64,000 nt of DNA from Lutjanus erythropterus (Eukaryota > Chordata > Actinopteri > Lutjaniformes > Lutjanidae): NCBI GenBank assembly GCA_020091685.1, contig CM034606.1, forward strand, positions 22,832,695 through 22,896,694, given 5' to 3'. The notes beneath the pieces were generated by a model. It worked only from the letters and a program-made list of their open reading frames with translations, was not told the origin of the DNA and did no database searches. This document shows, in pieces, positions 39,201 to 51,200 of the stretch (position 1 is the stretch's first letter; each line of letters begins with the position of its first letter). The position numbers and the translations under genes were made by a program.

Positions 39201-42200
39201 GTATAAGAGATTCAGCTAAATTCTTTCAAAAGTGCGCACCATAAGTTAGTCTGACCTTCTATTCCAATTATTCGATTCAGTTAATAGTTTTAGTAAAAAA
39301 GTATAATAAATCACGTTATTACTCATGACATCAGCTTGTCAGTCAAAGTGGTTTGTCAGTAAAGATTGAACAGATGAAAGAGGAGGTGATAGTGGATGAA
39401 CATATGCTGAAAGTAAATGTCAGTGAGTCTAATTTACTGCTGAATCTTTAAATTATCATGTGGGTAATTCTAGCTATTTACAACCTGGGCTTGATTTTCC
39501 CTGATTTGGCCATCATGCCTGTCAGTGCTAATCAAAACTGCGTGATAGTCTGCTGACTCCCAGTCTTATTACATATTCAGTCTGAAGAAGTACAGGATGA
39601 TGATTCATTGCTTCTGCCTAGAAAAATTCATCTTTGAATTGCATTCAGTTTTATTTATGAATTTAAAACCAGACACATCTAGAGGATATTGCATTTTGTT
39701 GTCAAAAGAATTTTTGTTTGTTCATTCATATCAATATGATATTTTAAATGTGTATTTTGTATGACAACCCTGTGGGTGGTTTTCCTGCTATGTTTACTGG
39801 TTAGATTGTCACTTACGCAACTGATGATGCCAAATGCAAGATAGTGAACCCCAAAAAATATTTTCACACATCCCACTTGGTAGTAGTTTTTGAATTTTTG
39901 GCCATTTGTAATTTAACAGTCTAGTGTATTAGATGATTAGATTACAGATATTTATTGGCAGAATATGGCAGTAATGGAATATAATATTCATAACTATGTT
40001 TTCATTAGTGTTCTCATTCAGCCTCTACCTTACACAATCAGCTGCTCTCTCGTTCTCCCTTCTTTGGTGCTCTGAGGGTGTTGATGTGTTTTTGATTTGA
40101 TTTGGCTGCTCCACAGAGCGACAACATTGAGTTGTTGTTGAGTATTATAAGCTTTCTTTCATTGATTCATGTATCGTTGCCTCCTCAGCCCGCTCAAGGC
40201 CGGCAGTTCAGGTGTCAGTGCCACCACCAGAGGGCTCCATCTTCATTACGACAGGGCGACCGACAGATGGACAGACGGTTGCAGCATCACTATGACAAGG
40301 CCACCCAAACATACTGGAGACCACCGAGCCATGCTGTGAGTCCAAACATTCACAGCACCCATAACAGCACTCCTGAGGAGGGCTCTCTTTCAACCTCTGT
40401 GTTGCAAAACAGGGTTTCCGTAATCTGAAACTGAAGCATAAAACGTTTGTGTTTCAGCTTATTTCAAAAATTATCAAGATATTATTGCATCTATATTTTT
40501 CCTGGTGCAATAGAGCACATCTCAGGTTATTATTCAGATTTGAATACACACATCACGTGCAGTATGTTCCTGAGTCATTCCACTTTATTCAGCGAGCCAC
40601 TTTCCAATTTACCTGAAGAGAAACACTCTCTGGCCAACCTTGTCTGAATTGTTAGATGACTATACCACATCCTCTCTATGGAATTCAGTTTATTAGGTTG
40701 TCAGTGGGCTTGTCACTCTGTCTCGCACTCTTAATACCTACATCTCACACTGAACAGGGGCTGGTGTTAATGTTTGAGTGACAGAGAAGACGTACCCTAG
40801 GAGGGTGGGAGGAAGGAAGTAGACAGAGAGAGACACAGAGGGAGAAAGGTGGAAGATGGATAGATTCGTGTTCAGTGTATTCAGTATCATGCCATAATAG
40901 CATGCTGTGTGGCAGCCAAGTATTGATTCAGTAGCAGGAGTGCCACAGGCAGGGTGCCTGGTAAACACTCCCCTAATTGACCCCCTCTCAGCTAAAAGGT
41001 GACACTCACGCACACACAAGGAAGTAGACACGAGCATAGTGAAAGGAATAAATGGTCAAAAGTATATTTTAATGTAGTACAAATGTGCCATAGAGGAAAA
41101 AATAATGGACAACACAAACATGCTCCTGAACAGTAGGCACAGTAGGTCCCTTCTTACCACAAGAGCATATGGTTTAACAGTTGCTATGGCAACAAACAAA
41201 GCAGGACTAACTGTGCTGTGCTCGATGGGAATCATCTCCATGGTGGGAACATCTACCTGTGACCTGTGACCAGTACCTGGTGTATAATAACGCATTCAAG
41301 CACAAAAGACAGTGAAATTGATTTGCGCTTTTCTCTCTTTTGTATTTGCTCCTGATATTTCTTTGTCTGCCTCCCTTTTCTCTTCCTTTAATCTACATTA
41401 CTGTGTCATCACCAGAGTGGAGACTATTTCCTGCCCTGTGTTTTGCACGGTTGTGGGCACAAACACATTATGTTAGTGACATTTTTTTTTACTTTTCAGA
41501 GCTTGCATTTGCTCTAAAAGGTAAGCTGTGATTTTATTGTTGCAGGTTTTTGACAATGTAACAATAGAAGAGAGCACAGAGTAAACAAATAACAGAGAGA
41601 AAGGGATGTTTCTTTCTCTGTTTTTCTCACTTTTAGATGGTATCAAAGCTCTTGATGTCGCACTGACAGGTTTAGCACCTTCAGCGAGCTCGGGTTCACA
41701 GTCTTCCTCATACAATGCTTCACTTCCACCTTTTGTGTTTTTTCACATTATCATTTGATTTTTTTTTGAGTCTGTCTCTCAAGCTTGACATTTTTTACAC
41801 AAATATTGTTTTTTTTTTTGCTACCCGCACATTCAGCAAATCTGACTCTTTGTTTTCACTTTCAGTACTTCTCCAATACACACATATATACTAGCACACA
41901 AATTCATAATCTGGTGTCAACTTTTTTTCTGTTTTTCCCCTCTTGCTCTCTGAAATGCCCTTTTCTGTTGATTTCCGTCTCCTCTGACATTTCAAGTGCT
42001 GCTGCATCAGAGCTCTGGAGTAGCTGTTGCCCTCTGATAGTATTTTTTAGTGCTAAGCTGAAAGGATCAGCCAAGAATAATTTTAATGTCAAAGGCCAGC
42101 AGCTGTAATCTTTTTATAGCGCTAATGCTGGTATCTAGTTGCCTTATCAGTAGCCCAAAGTGTAAAATTTACACCCTGATACTGGGAGGTCCAGAGTTGA

Positions 42201-45200
42201 ATCCCTGGCTGAGTCCTGCCAACAACTTGAACACGGACTTCAGGGAAATCTTACAGTGCTTTAAAGTCAGATTAAGAGTATAACAGAAGAGTAAGCTTGT
42301 GACCTATTACCCTTGGACATGGCCATTTAAGGACTTTTCAGGGCACAGTTTAGTATTTATGCAGCATCTTCAAGCAGCTGAAATATTCTCCTCAAGCGAG
42401 CTGTATCATTTTTTCTCAAGAACAGAAACATTTCGGGCTATTTCTCTGTAGGCTGCTTTAATCAATTCCTCTGTTTGTGGAGACTAGGGATGAGGGATGT
42501 ACTCATCTCCTAACTTCACAGTCTGTAGGAAGGTTTTGGCAATGTATCCTAACCAACTGCTTTGGGCACCGGCTCCTGCAGCTTCCCATTTTAATCTGCT
42601 TGCAATCCAATTTTGAGTCCAAAAGCATGCTCAGGGAGAAGAAAGTGGCATGAGTATATGTCTGTCAATGTACAAGATGCAGATGAATATTAGACTCACT
42701 TGTTGCGGAAAGATGCACATGTAGTGTGACATTAGAAACTACTTAAATGTCACTTGTAGAAAAATAATCGTCTTGAATAGTTCCCCAGAGCAATCATGGC
42801 AGCAGATATGTTTTCTGTGCCTCCTCTGCCTTTCGCAGCAAATAAAATATGAGCAGTATGATTTGAGTAATTTCAGATGCTGCACAATGAAGAAATTCGC
42901 AGCCTTGTGTTTTTGTGTGTCTGTTTATGTTTTTGTTGTGTTTGTGTGTGTGTGTGTGTGTCTGTGTGTCTGTGTTTGAGAGAGACACCCTGATTGTCTG
43001 CATATGTTTGTGTGTGTGTGGTAGGGGGTGTGTGCCACATGTATCTCTTGTACTCAAGTGCAGGGCACACTCAGTGTGACTGAACAATGAGTTCAGCAGA
43101 CTGAGGACTGGGGAGCCGACCTTGTTAATAACCCAGATAAACAAACACGCAGATGAGCAGCAGCAGTGAAACAATGGCAACACAATAGGCAGTGTTTCAT
43201 CAGTGGCAGACAGAGAAGATAATTACAGCCACCCTCCTACTCCCTTTCTGCCTTTTAAACCTCCTCTTCATCTCTTCTTCTCCTCTCCTCACACCTCCCT
43301 CATGTCTTTTTATCGCTCCTGTCCTCTGTTATTTTCTGCCTTTCTTTTTGATTCAGTGATTTCGTTCTTTCCTTGTATTTTTGTCTGTCAGTCTCTCTGT
43401 GACATTACCTCTACTTTTTTACCTCGTCACCGAGTGAGAAAGAGAGGACAGGGAAGGGAGAGACAGGGGGATTGGACAAGGCTAGTGATCAGTGTTAAGC
43501 TGGAGGGTGAAAGAACAAGTTTGCCCCTCTCAGATCCTGACATTATCTCTCCACCCACACCCCCTGTGTCTGCCTCCTTACATCACAGACATTGTAAATG
43601 CACACACACACTTACTCACCCATGCACACTCATTAATGCACAATGCATAGCAGAGTCATCTTGGACAGGTGAGGATTTAATTGCCAAAGTCAGCGAAATA
43701 AGACATTGTGGCTCGACCTGAGGTATTAGCCGTAGCCAACACCACGAGAAGCTCTGTGTAGTGGATTAGGGGATTCAAGCAGAGATAGGCCGCTTTAGGG
43801 GCACAGCATCATGGTTTCTTCTAAATACTGTTGTTATTAGATCAAAAAGTTGTAGGAATCACGAAGAACAACTTTTACTTGACTCTCTTGTCCTACTTCA
43901 CCAAGTTTCACCATCTGCTTTTGGGACTCTGCTCAGTTGAAGTAGCTTAACAAATCCAGAGAGTCCCTTTCACGATGAAAGAGGCCTCTGGTGAACTACT
44001 ACCATTACTGATGTGGAAGTTATTTCTGTTGAGGACAATGATATTTCAAACACAGCTGCTCTATTTTATGTATTATTTATTAGTGTTATATCTGTTGATT
44101 TCTCTTTATATTCTCAGATAAAGGTCATTTTTTGAAGCAAGATGTTATAAACCTTTAACAAGCACCTGCTTTTTTCATGCACAACCTGAAAATGACATAC
44201 CCAAAGAAAAATGTTTCTTCTTGCACTGCAGTTTCTGTCTCTGCTAACTAACTCCACAGTTGTCCCCAAGAGTGCTGCAGACAGTTTCCTCCACAATCTT
44301 GGATATTTTTTTATTTTCCACTTTGTTTATTAGTTATAATTGATAAAGAAACAGGAGAAAAGTTTTTTTTTTCATTCAGACAGACAGATAAACTAAACTA
44401 ATGAAATAAGGTACCACCATATAGAAAAAAAAGAAAAAAAAAGTGTTAACATATCTTTTCTAGATTTTTTTTTCTTCTTTTCTAACATCTTTTCTAGGTT
44501 CAAAAATTGTAATGTATCTCAGATCCAGTGTTGAAAGGAGGGAGGGGTAGTCTGATTCCATTTAACTCAAATGAGTCTTCTGGCTAAAAGAGTGGCATAA
44601 GCAGTGCAGTTTGACTTTGCCCTAGGGAGATGACTGTCCTCACATTGGATACCAAAAGTGGCTGTTGAAGGATTTGGATCTATAGGTCTTTTAAGCATGT
44701 TTGGAACCAAAGAATAGTGGGCAAAACTGGAATGTTCACACTAGTGTTGCAGGTCAGTTTCCACTACCTTGTGAGCTTTATCAGGAGACTATGGAGGTAC
44801 TGTGTGGGTGGTTAAGGCTATCTCATCAGTGCCAGGTACATAGTTTACCCCCACTGTGCAGGCACAACTAACCAGAAGGAGTTGGGAGTCCAGCAAAAAG
44901 AAAGACAACCGTCACTGTTCCTTGGAAAGAACAGCGATGCAATACTACTACCAGGCTTCGAGCCCAGGGTCTCTGTGTTGGTGGGTGCGAAATGAAAGAA
45001 GTTTTGATGAAATTGATGGAATATAAAAAACTTTTATATTTTCCCAATTTCTGTCTCCCTGCTTTTGCAAAGCTCTGTCAGCCCTTCATTGGAAAGCCTT
45101 TACAAGCGATGGAAAACTGTAAAAAAAATTGACAGGCTAAGCTGCTGTAGAGGTCTAATAAAGCTGCCAGACACTGTCAGAATCATTCGCGAGCCCTCCA

Positions 45201-48200
45201 ACATACCCGCTTGTTCTCATTGCCTAAGGTTTTACTCTGCAAATGAAGCCTCGACGGGAGTCTTCTGCCGAGACCTCCCACTGAAACAGTTGTTGGTGTT
45301 CAAGGAAGGACATGGATGAGAGCAGATCAGGGAAACTCATTCCTCGCCCCTCCAGAAGTCACACTAGGAGGGCACTGAAATAGCCTGGGCTGGACCTGCT
45401 GAGAAGTTTCCCTCCCCTTTTCGTCTTCTGTCTCTCTCTGTTTTTCTTCTTCCCTCTGACAGATGTGGTACTTCTCCCTTCTATATTAAAGTCCTATTTC
45501 AGCAGTGGCCCTGTCCACAGCTGAGGAAAGGAGTAGCATTTGATAAGGTTTTGGTCTATCTGTGTGCTTAACGTGATGGCCCTGCTGCCTCCTCACTTTG
45601 CTTCTCCGATGGGGGTCAGGGATCTTTGAATTGCTTAACCTGAAGGTTGGTTTGGTATCAAGATAGGGCTTGTATTCTTTCAGTTGTATGCTTGTGCGCA
45701 GACAGATGCTGGTCAAACGACATGTTCAGATGACAGAATGCATAGTGTGATAAAGTGATAAAATAAAGCATATAGACAGCACATGTAACAAGAAAGTGGG
45801 CAGAAATACCATTAATGTAGAACTGCCACAGTGAGCCACACTAACAATGCTTCAGTTAGATGCCGTGTTTAAACAACTATGGATTTGACAATTTCTGTAA
45901 CTAATTATACTAGTGTATAATGTCATATTATTATCCTGGCAAGTTGTCTTACTTTGTAGTCCAAGACGTATGTATAGAGAAAAATAACTTCAGCATATTC
46001 GGTGAATAAAAATTCAGAGCTAATGATGGCATCACAGCTTTATGAAAAATCCTCCCACTTCTCCTCTCAGCTTATAAAACTGTCAACTTTCAAAGTGACG
46101 AGTGGAAAAGTTGTATGGTTTGGTTGGATCACCTGTCAAAACTGCCTATGATAGAGTGCCCTTGTTCAGTTGTATTGTAGGTTAGGAACTAGAAATGGTT
46201 TATAATGTATTTGACTTTACATTTATATAAAAAGTATAACAATTAAAAAGTAGGAGGAAAACAGGTTTGTGGCTGAGGAGAAACAACAATGGAAGTCTCC
46301 AGGTTGTGCATTTTTATAGGATAATGAGTATTATTCTGTGTCAAACAATGTTAGGAAACAATCTCCTGGGTTTAAGATGCTCTAAATTAGCAAATATACA
46401 CATTACAGTGGCAAAAGGAAACCAATGTTTTGCTTCATGTTTGTGTTTGGATACTTAATTCCCTATTAATAATAACTTACTATTGTGATGTGGTGAAGAA
46501 CACACTCTTCTGTGTGTGTGCATGTTTATATGTTGAACACTGTGTCATACTATTTTGACCTCTTAAATCCCACAGATGCATTAAGAATACTATAAAGAAA
46601 TAGCCAGTCTTCTCACTGAGGGTCTCAGTTGCTGTAGATCATACAGAGACATCAGTATTAAACTGAGACTGTTTCATAACTAGTTAAAAACTCATTGTTG
46701 TAGCTTTAGGGAATTGTGCTGCCCTAAAAAACATGGATCCTGGGTATTTCGCTCAGTGTAAACATCATATACAGTGTATGTAGCCTCAATTAGTATTTGG
46801 AACAAGCCAATAGAGAGCATATATGACAACAAAAGAGAGGTGGGATAAGAGTACAAAGTATTTTTCCAACCAAAAAGCCGCTTAAGGGGAAACTCCATGT
46901 AAAGGGCTTCATTTTTAATTGTCTCATTAACAAGGACTAATATGGATGGATGGTGTATCAATCTCTGTGTCACTATACATGTGCATGTCTCCATGTGTGT
47001 GTGTTTTTGTGTGCTGCCTTAATTGGGCAATCCATACTCATTAACTAATTAATGTGTTTGTACTTGTGAGCGTTGTTTTTTTTTTTTTTTATGTCAGCAT
47101 GCTTTTGCGTGTGTATGTGTGTGCTCTGGTACGTCATGCCTTTTGTCCTTTGTGTTTTTCTCTGCATAGGGTGTGCTGCCCACCCCTCTGCTGTCCCCGT
47201 GGCAGGCACAGCACCAGGGCTTGACCCGTACCAGCATGCCCCAGCGCAGACAGAGTGAGTCACTAACATCCTTTGCAACCTCTTCCCCGTCGTTTCGTAA
47301 CACGACATATTCAGGGGTCTGTAACAAGCCTGCAAAAGTTACACTGTATCTGTGATTAAAACCCTCTAAATGACTGAAACGCCCTCCTTCCACTGTGCAA
47401 TTACTCTATTTGTGCTGCATGTCTGCTTAAAGATTAATTTGTAACAAGATTAGTAACATGCGAAACAGTTTTTCTTGTTTGTTTTACTAAACACAGTCTG
47501 ACTTCTTGTCCCTTAACAATTAATTATCTGGTGTCTTATTCCTATACTGCACATTCGGTGTTCAGTCAGAACCTGGCTCATTTGCTGTTCTGCAGATACC
47601 TGCATTTCTATTCCTCACTTTACTTTCCTCCACTGTTTGTAGATATTCATTCAAAAATAATATAGCTACTATTATTTATAGTAGGAATAGTGTTAATGAT
47701 ATACAATAAGAGAGGGTGTATTTTCTGTTCTTGAACAAATAGTACACATGACCATAGCCTGATCTTGGCTTTGGATATTTAAGTGAAATTTACAGCATTT
47801 TCTGTAGACTTAAACAGTTTGACTTCATTGAGAAAGACAGGGCTGCAGAAACAATGACAGCGCAGTCACAACAACCTCGCCTATCTCAGTGAATCCCACA
47901 ACAAAGCTTTAGTATTATGCTGTGCTGATGTGGTAGCGAATAAGGGAGGCAGGTAAAGAGAATGGCAATGGGTAAAATAGACTCCAGAAAATGCGCATAT
48001 GTGAGAGAGCGAAGAGCAAAAAAAAAAAATAGAGAAGGAAACAAAGAAAATAACCCACGCTTTGTTCCTTTGATCTATCCCAGTGGGGCTGAGCGTTGTA
48101 CTGAGAGGGAAGGTGAAAAAAATGTGACACAGGTGTATTTTTTTTAGTGTATCTCAGGTTATTTCAATATCAAGTACACTCTGTGTTTACAGACGTATTT

Positions 48201-51200
48201 TGACAAATATGTGAGTACAGCCCTGCATTCAGTCAAAGTGCATTTTCTACCAGTAGATTGTGTGGCCTAATTAAACAAAACAGAGTATCAAAAGAACGTC
48301 TCTACAGTGGGAGAAAAACAGTAGGAGGAGAGGGGTAATAACACTGAAACATAAGAAGATATATCTGTATGCAGTCATATTTAGATATAAGATGAGAAAC
48401 AACGGATAAGGCAACGGATAATGATCTAACCCCCCGTTGGGAGCTCCGGCTGTAAACTAACCAGCAAAGAGTTCTTGTAAGAAAGGTCTTTAGAATATAA
48501 AATAGAAATCTTCACGTAGGTTTGGCTTGGTTTGGAGGCTGCAGTAATTATATTTAGCTGTAAATTGGTTTGTTTGTTGTTGCTAATGTGTGACCTTTTC
48601 TCGCAAGCGTGGGTTGGGTGCTAATTCTGCATTTAAAATTTCTTAACCATAACAAATGTCTGTCTTACATGTCTGTACTCCCTACTGCTTTTCTCTCTTT
48701 CTCTTTCTCTGGGATCTCAATCCAGCCACTCTCCTTGTTTTTTTTAACCCTTTTTTCCCCTCATTTCTGCACAGAAAGCTAAAATTGAGTCTCTTATACC
48801 TTTGCCTCCCAACATATAATGCATATGACAAGGAGTGGAGCACCTAGTGCAGTACTTCTATGACACAGCGTGGTACAGTAACACTTTCTTTAACATGCAG
48901 TCATGTTGCCTCTATGACCCCACCTCCTGCACGTTGGGTTGAGGTTTGGCGTCATGTGGGCTGACAGAAGCATGCTCCTCTGCATCTGCATTGGCATGTT
49001 TTGCATTGGATTTTCAGTTGTTTTGGAATTTTGATCTTGTGTATCTTTATTTTAAACTTTGGTCTGCACTTCTCAACTGAGGTCACAGTGATGCTGTGTT
49101 GGTTTTCACCTTTCCTCTCTTTCATTTACCTGTTCTTCATTGCATTTTTGAAAATAGTTTTGCCTTGTTGTTGTGCTTTAATTTTGAATCTCAATTTTAC
49201 ATTGGTGTCTTTTTAATTTGTCCCATCCTATCAAATTGAAGGGACAGTTCACCCCAAAATCAAAAGTATATATTTTTCCTCTTCCCTGTTGTACAATTTA
49301 TCCATCTAAATTGAAGTGTTAAAGAAAGTTGAAGAGTTTTGGAGAGAAATTCAACCAATGTCTGTCTCTTCCCAGAAATAAGATAATACACAGACCATGT
49401 TGTGAGCAGTTTGATATATGGTCTGCTTTCCTTCTAGTAGAAAGAAAGTAGTTCTAGTAGATTCTCCTGTAGAAAGAAAATAGTTTCCTTTTCTGGAAAA
49501 AGGCACTGGAGTTTTTCTTTTCTCTTTTTTTTTTTTTGGTGTTTTGAGAACCTAGTCATATTTGGGAGAAGACAGACATCTATACGGCTGATATCTCAAA
49601 CACTTTTTAACTCGCACCATAAGAATCTAGATAGATAAATAGCACTGCAGGTAAAAGGGAAAATAAGTATTTTTGATTTTGTGGTGAACTGTCCCTTTAA
49701 GAACTGTTATGCATGCCTTGGTAAATATCTCTGTGTGGAATACTTTTCCTGTATTTTATTCATCGAACAGGCACTTCATCATTCAAGGTGTTCACCTTGA
49801 AGTTTTCGAATGAAGTGTTTCAGAAGGAACAACGTTTAAGAATAGCCCCATTTTATTTGATATTACAACTGTCCTGAGCAATCGCTTTCGTTCTAACTCC
49901 CCAATCAAAAGCAGTTAAACACAGCAAGCAAAAGACAAATCGACATAATCACACATCCTCTGCTCTCACACTATTTCTACAGCTTAAATTCAAATACAAT
50001 CCAACTCACCATTTTCACAGTCATCTATATTAAATGATGCGATGAAATCTAATCCAGCTTTGAAATGGAGTGCCACCATATTGCCAGTCTCATCAGCTTA
50101 TGCGCTCCAATCGCATTGTCTTGCCACAGACATAACGGAGATTATTTACATCCTTATTCAAATTCTTGCATGTTGCTTTTCTAATCACAGTCATTTTTCA
50201 TGGTGAGGGAGGCTGCAGATGAGATTGGTTTTGGTGGCCTCTCACATCTTCCAGGTGATAGAAATAGGCGCATTTCTTAGTTAGACCGGTGATTTTCTGT
50301 TGAATTGATAGCCATCATTATTGAGCTGAGATATTTCTTGGCAGTGCAGTGAAGAACTCAAAATGATTGCTGCTAATTATTAGTACTGTAGCAGAGAGCT
50401 GTAGATGCAAATAATTTATGACTGTGACTTTATACTACATGCTGCTAACACTGACAGAGGCTCCCTCCAGCTGGGTCAGCTATAAATATACAGTATGCAC
50501 TCATTGCAAACCTTGCAATTAAAGGTATCATATATTACTGGTATTCTAGACATAGACATTTCAGTTGGTATTTTACCATGAAATATATCATCCAAAAAAG
50601 AAGCTAAAAATAGCACATGGCCTATATATGTTGTTTCAGGGTGTTTTGCTTTATTATTTTGAAAATGGGATTATTCTAAAGGGCTAGTTTGCATTATTTA
50701 ATATAGGGTTGTGTGAGGTACTTTTCAATAGTGTGTTAGCTACAGTAGATGAAAGTTGGCACACCACCAGTTTGGCAAGGCAGAGAGGGGCACCAGCACC
50801 AACGTTTAACAATATACTGGACATGGTCAGCAACAAAAGGTATTTTAACCAACTTAAAAGGCCCATCTTAAAAAGTTTAATTGTACACTATATTTACAAC
50901 ATTTTCACCACTTCACCTTGCCATGAGACAGCCATGTCCAGAGGGAAACTGCCGTCATATAAGCCAGATATCGCTCTCTCCAAACAAACCAGACTACATA
51001 GGCAAATAAGTAATTTTATCTCAGAGAGCACAGGAGTTGATGGCCTACTGCTGCCTCGATCTATTAGTTTGTTTGTGTTTTTGTGTGACTTTGGTGAATC
51101 CAAATTATCCTTTTAAAATACCAAAGTCAAACAAACTAACAATCGAGGCAGTAGTTGACTGTGAAAACATTATAAAATATAATGTATGTAATACAGTGAC

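Larger units (their letters stand above)
35268..40188 (+). other. ccser2: ccser2 intron 7 (4.9 kb)
   Basis: This intron carries the inverted-repeat element 35470-35625, a TTAA MITE (36044-36426), an AAAC-type simple repeat (37738-37775), a palindrome-rich repeat (38087-38225) and a MITE fragment (39913-40013). No coding exon or RNA gene is supported. Confidence 0.7.

Noticed and set aside
40738..41037. 99-residue - strand frame in intron 8
   Set aside because: It has Leu/Ser/Thr-rich chance composition, no splice context and no known motif.
42175..42230. Box B-like ggtccagagttgaatccc, possible tRNA or SINE
   Set aside because: No suitable box A, acceptor stem or repeat partner was found in the window.
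43203..43721. 172-residue + strand frame, the longest outside ccser2 exons
   Set aside because: It is driven by a pyrimidine-rich low-complexity stretch (Pro/Phe/Leu/Ser runs), sits inside intron 8 and has no splice logic or familiar domain.
50709..51116. 135-residue + strand frame
   Set aside because: It lies within an interspersed repeat (50678-51154); the translation has no transposase or other domain.
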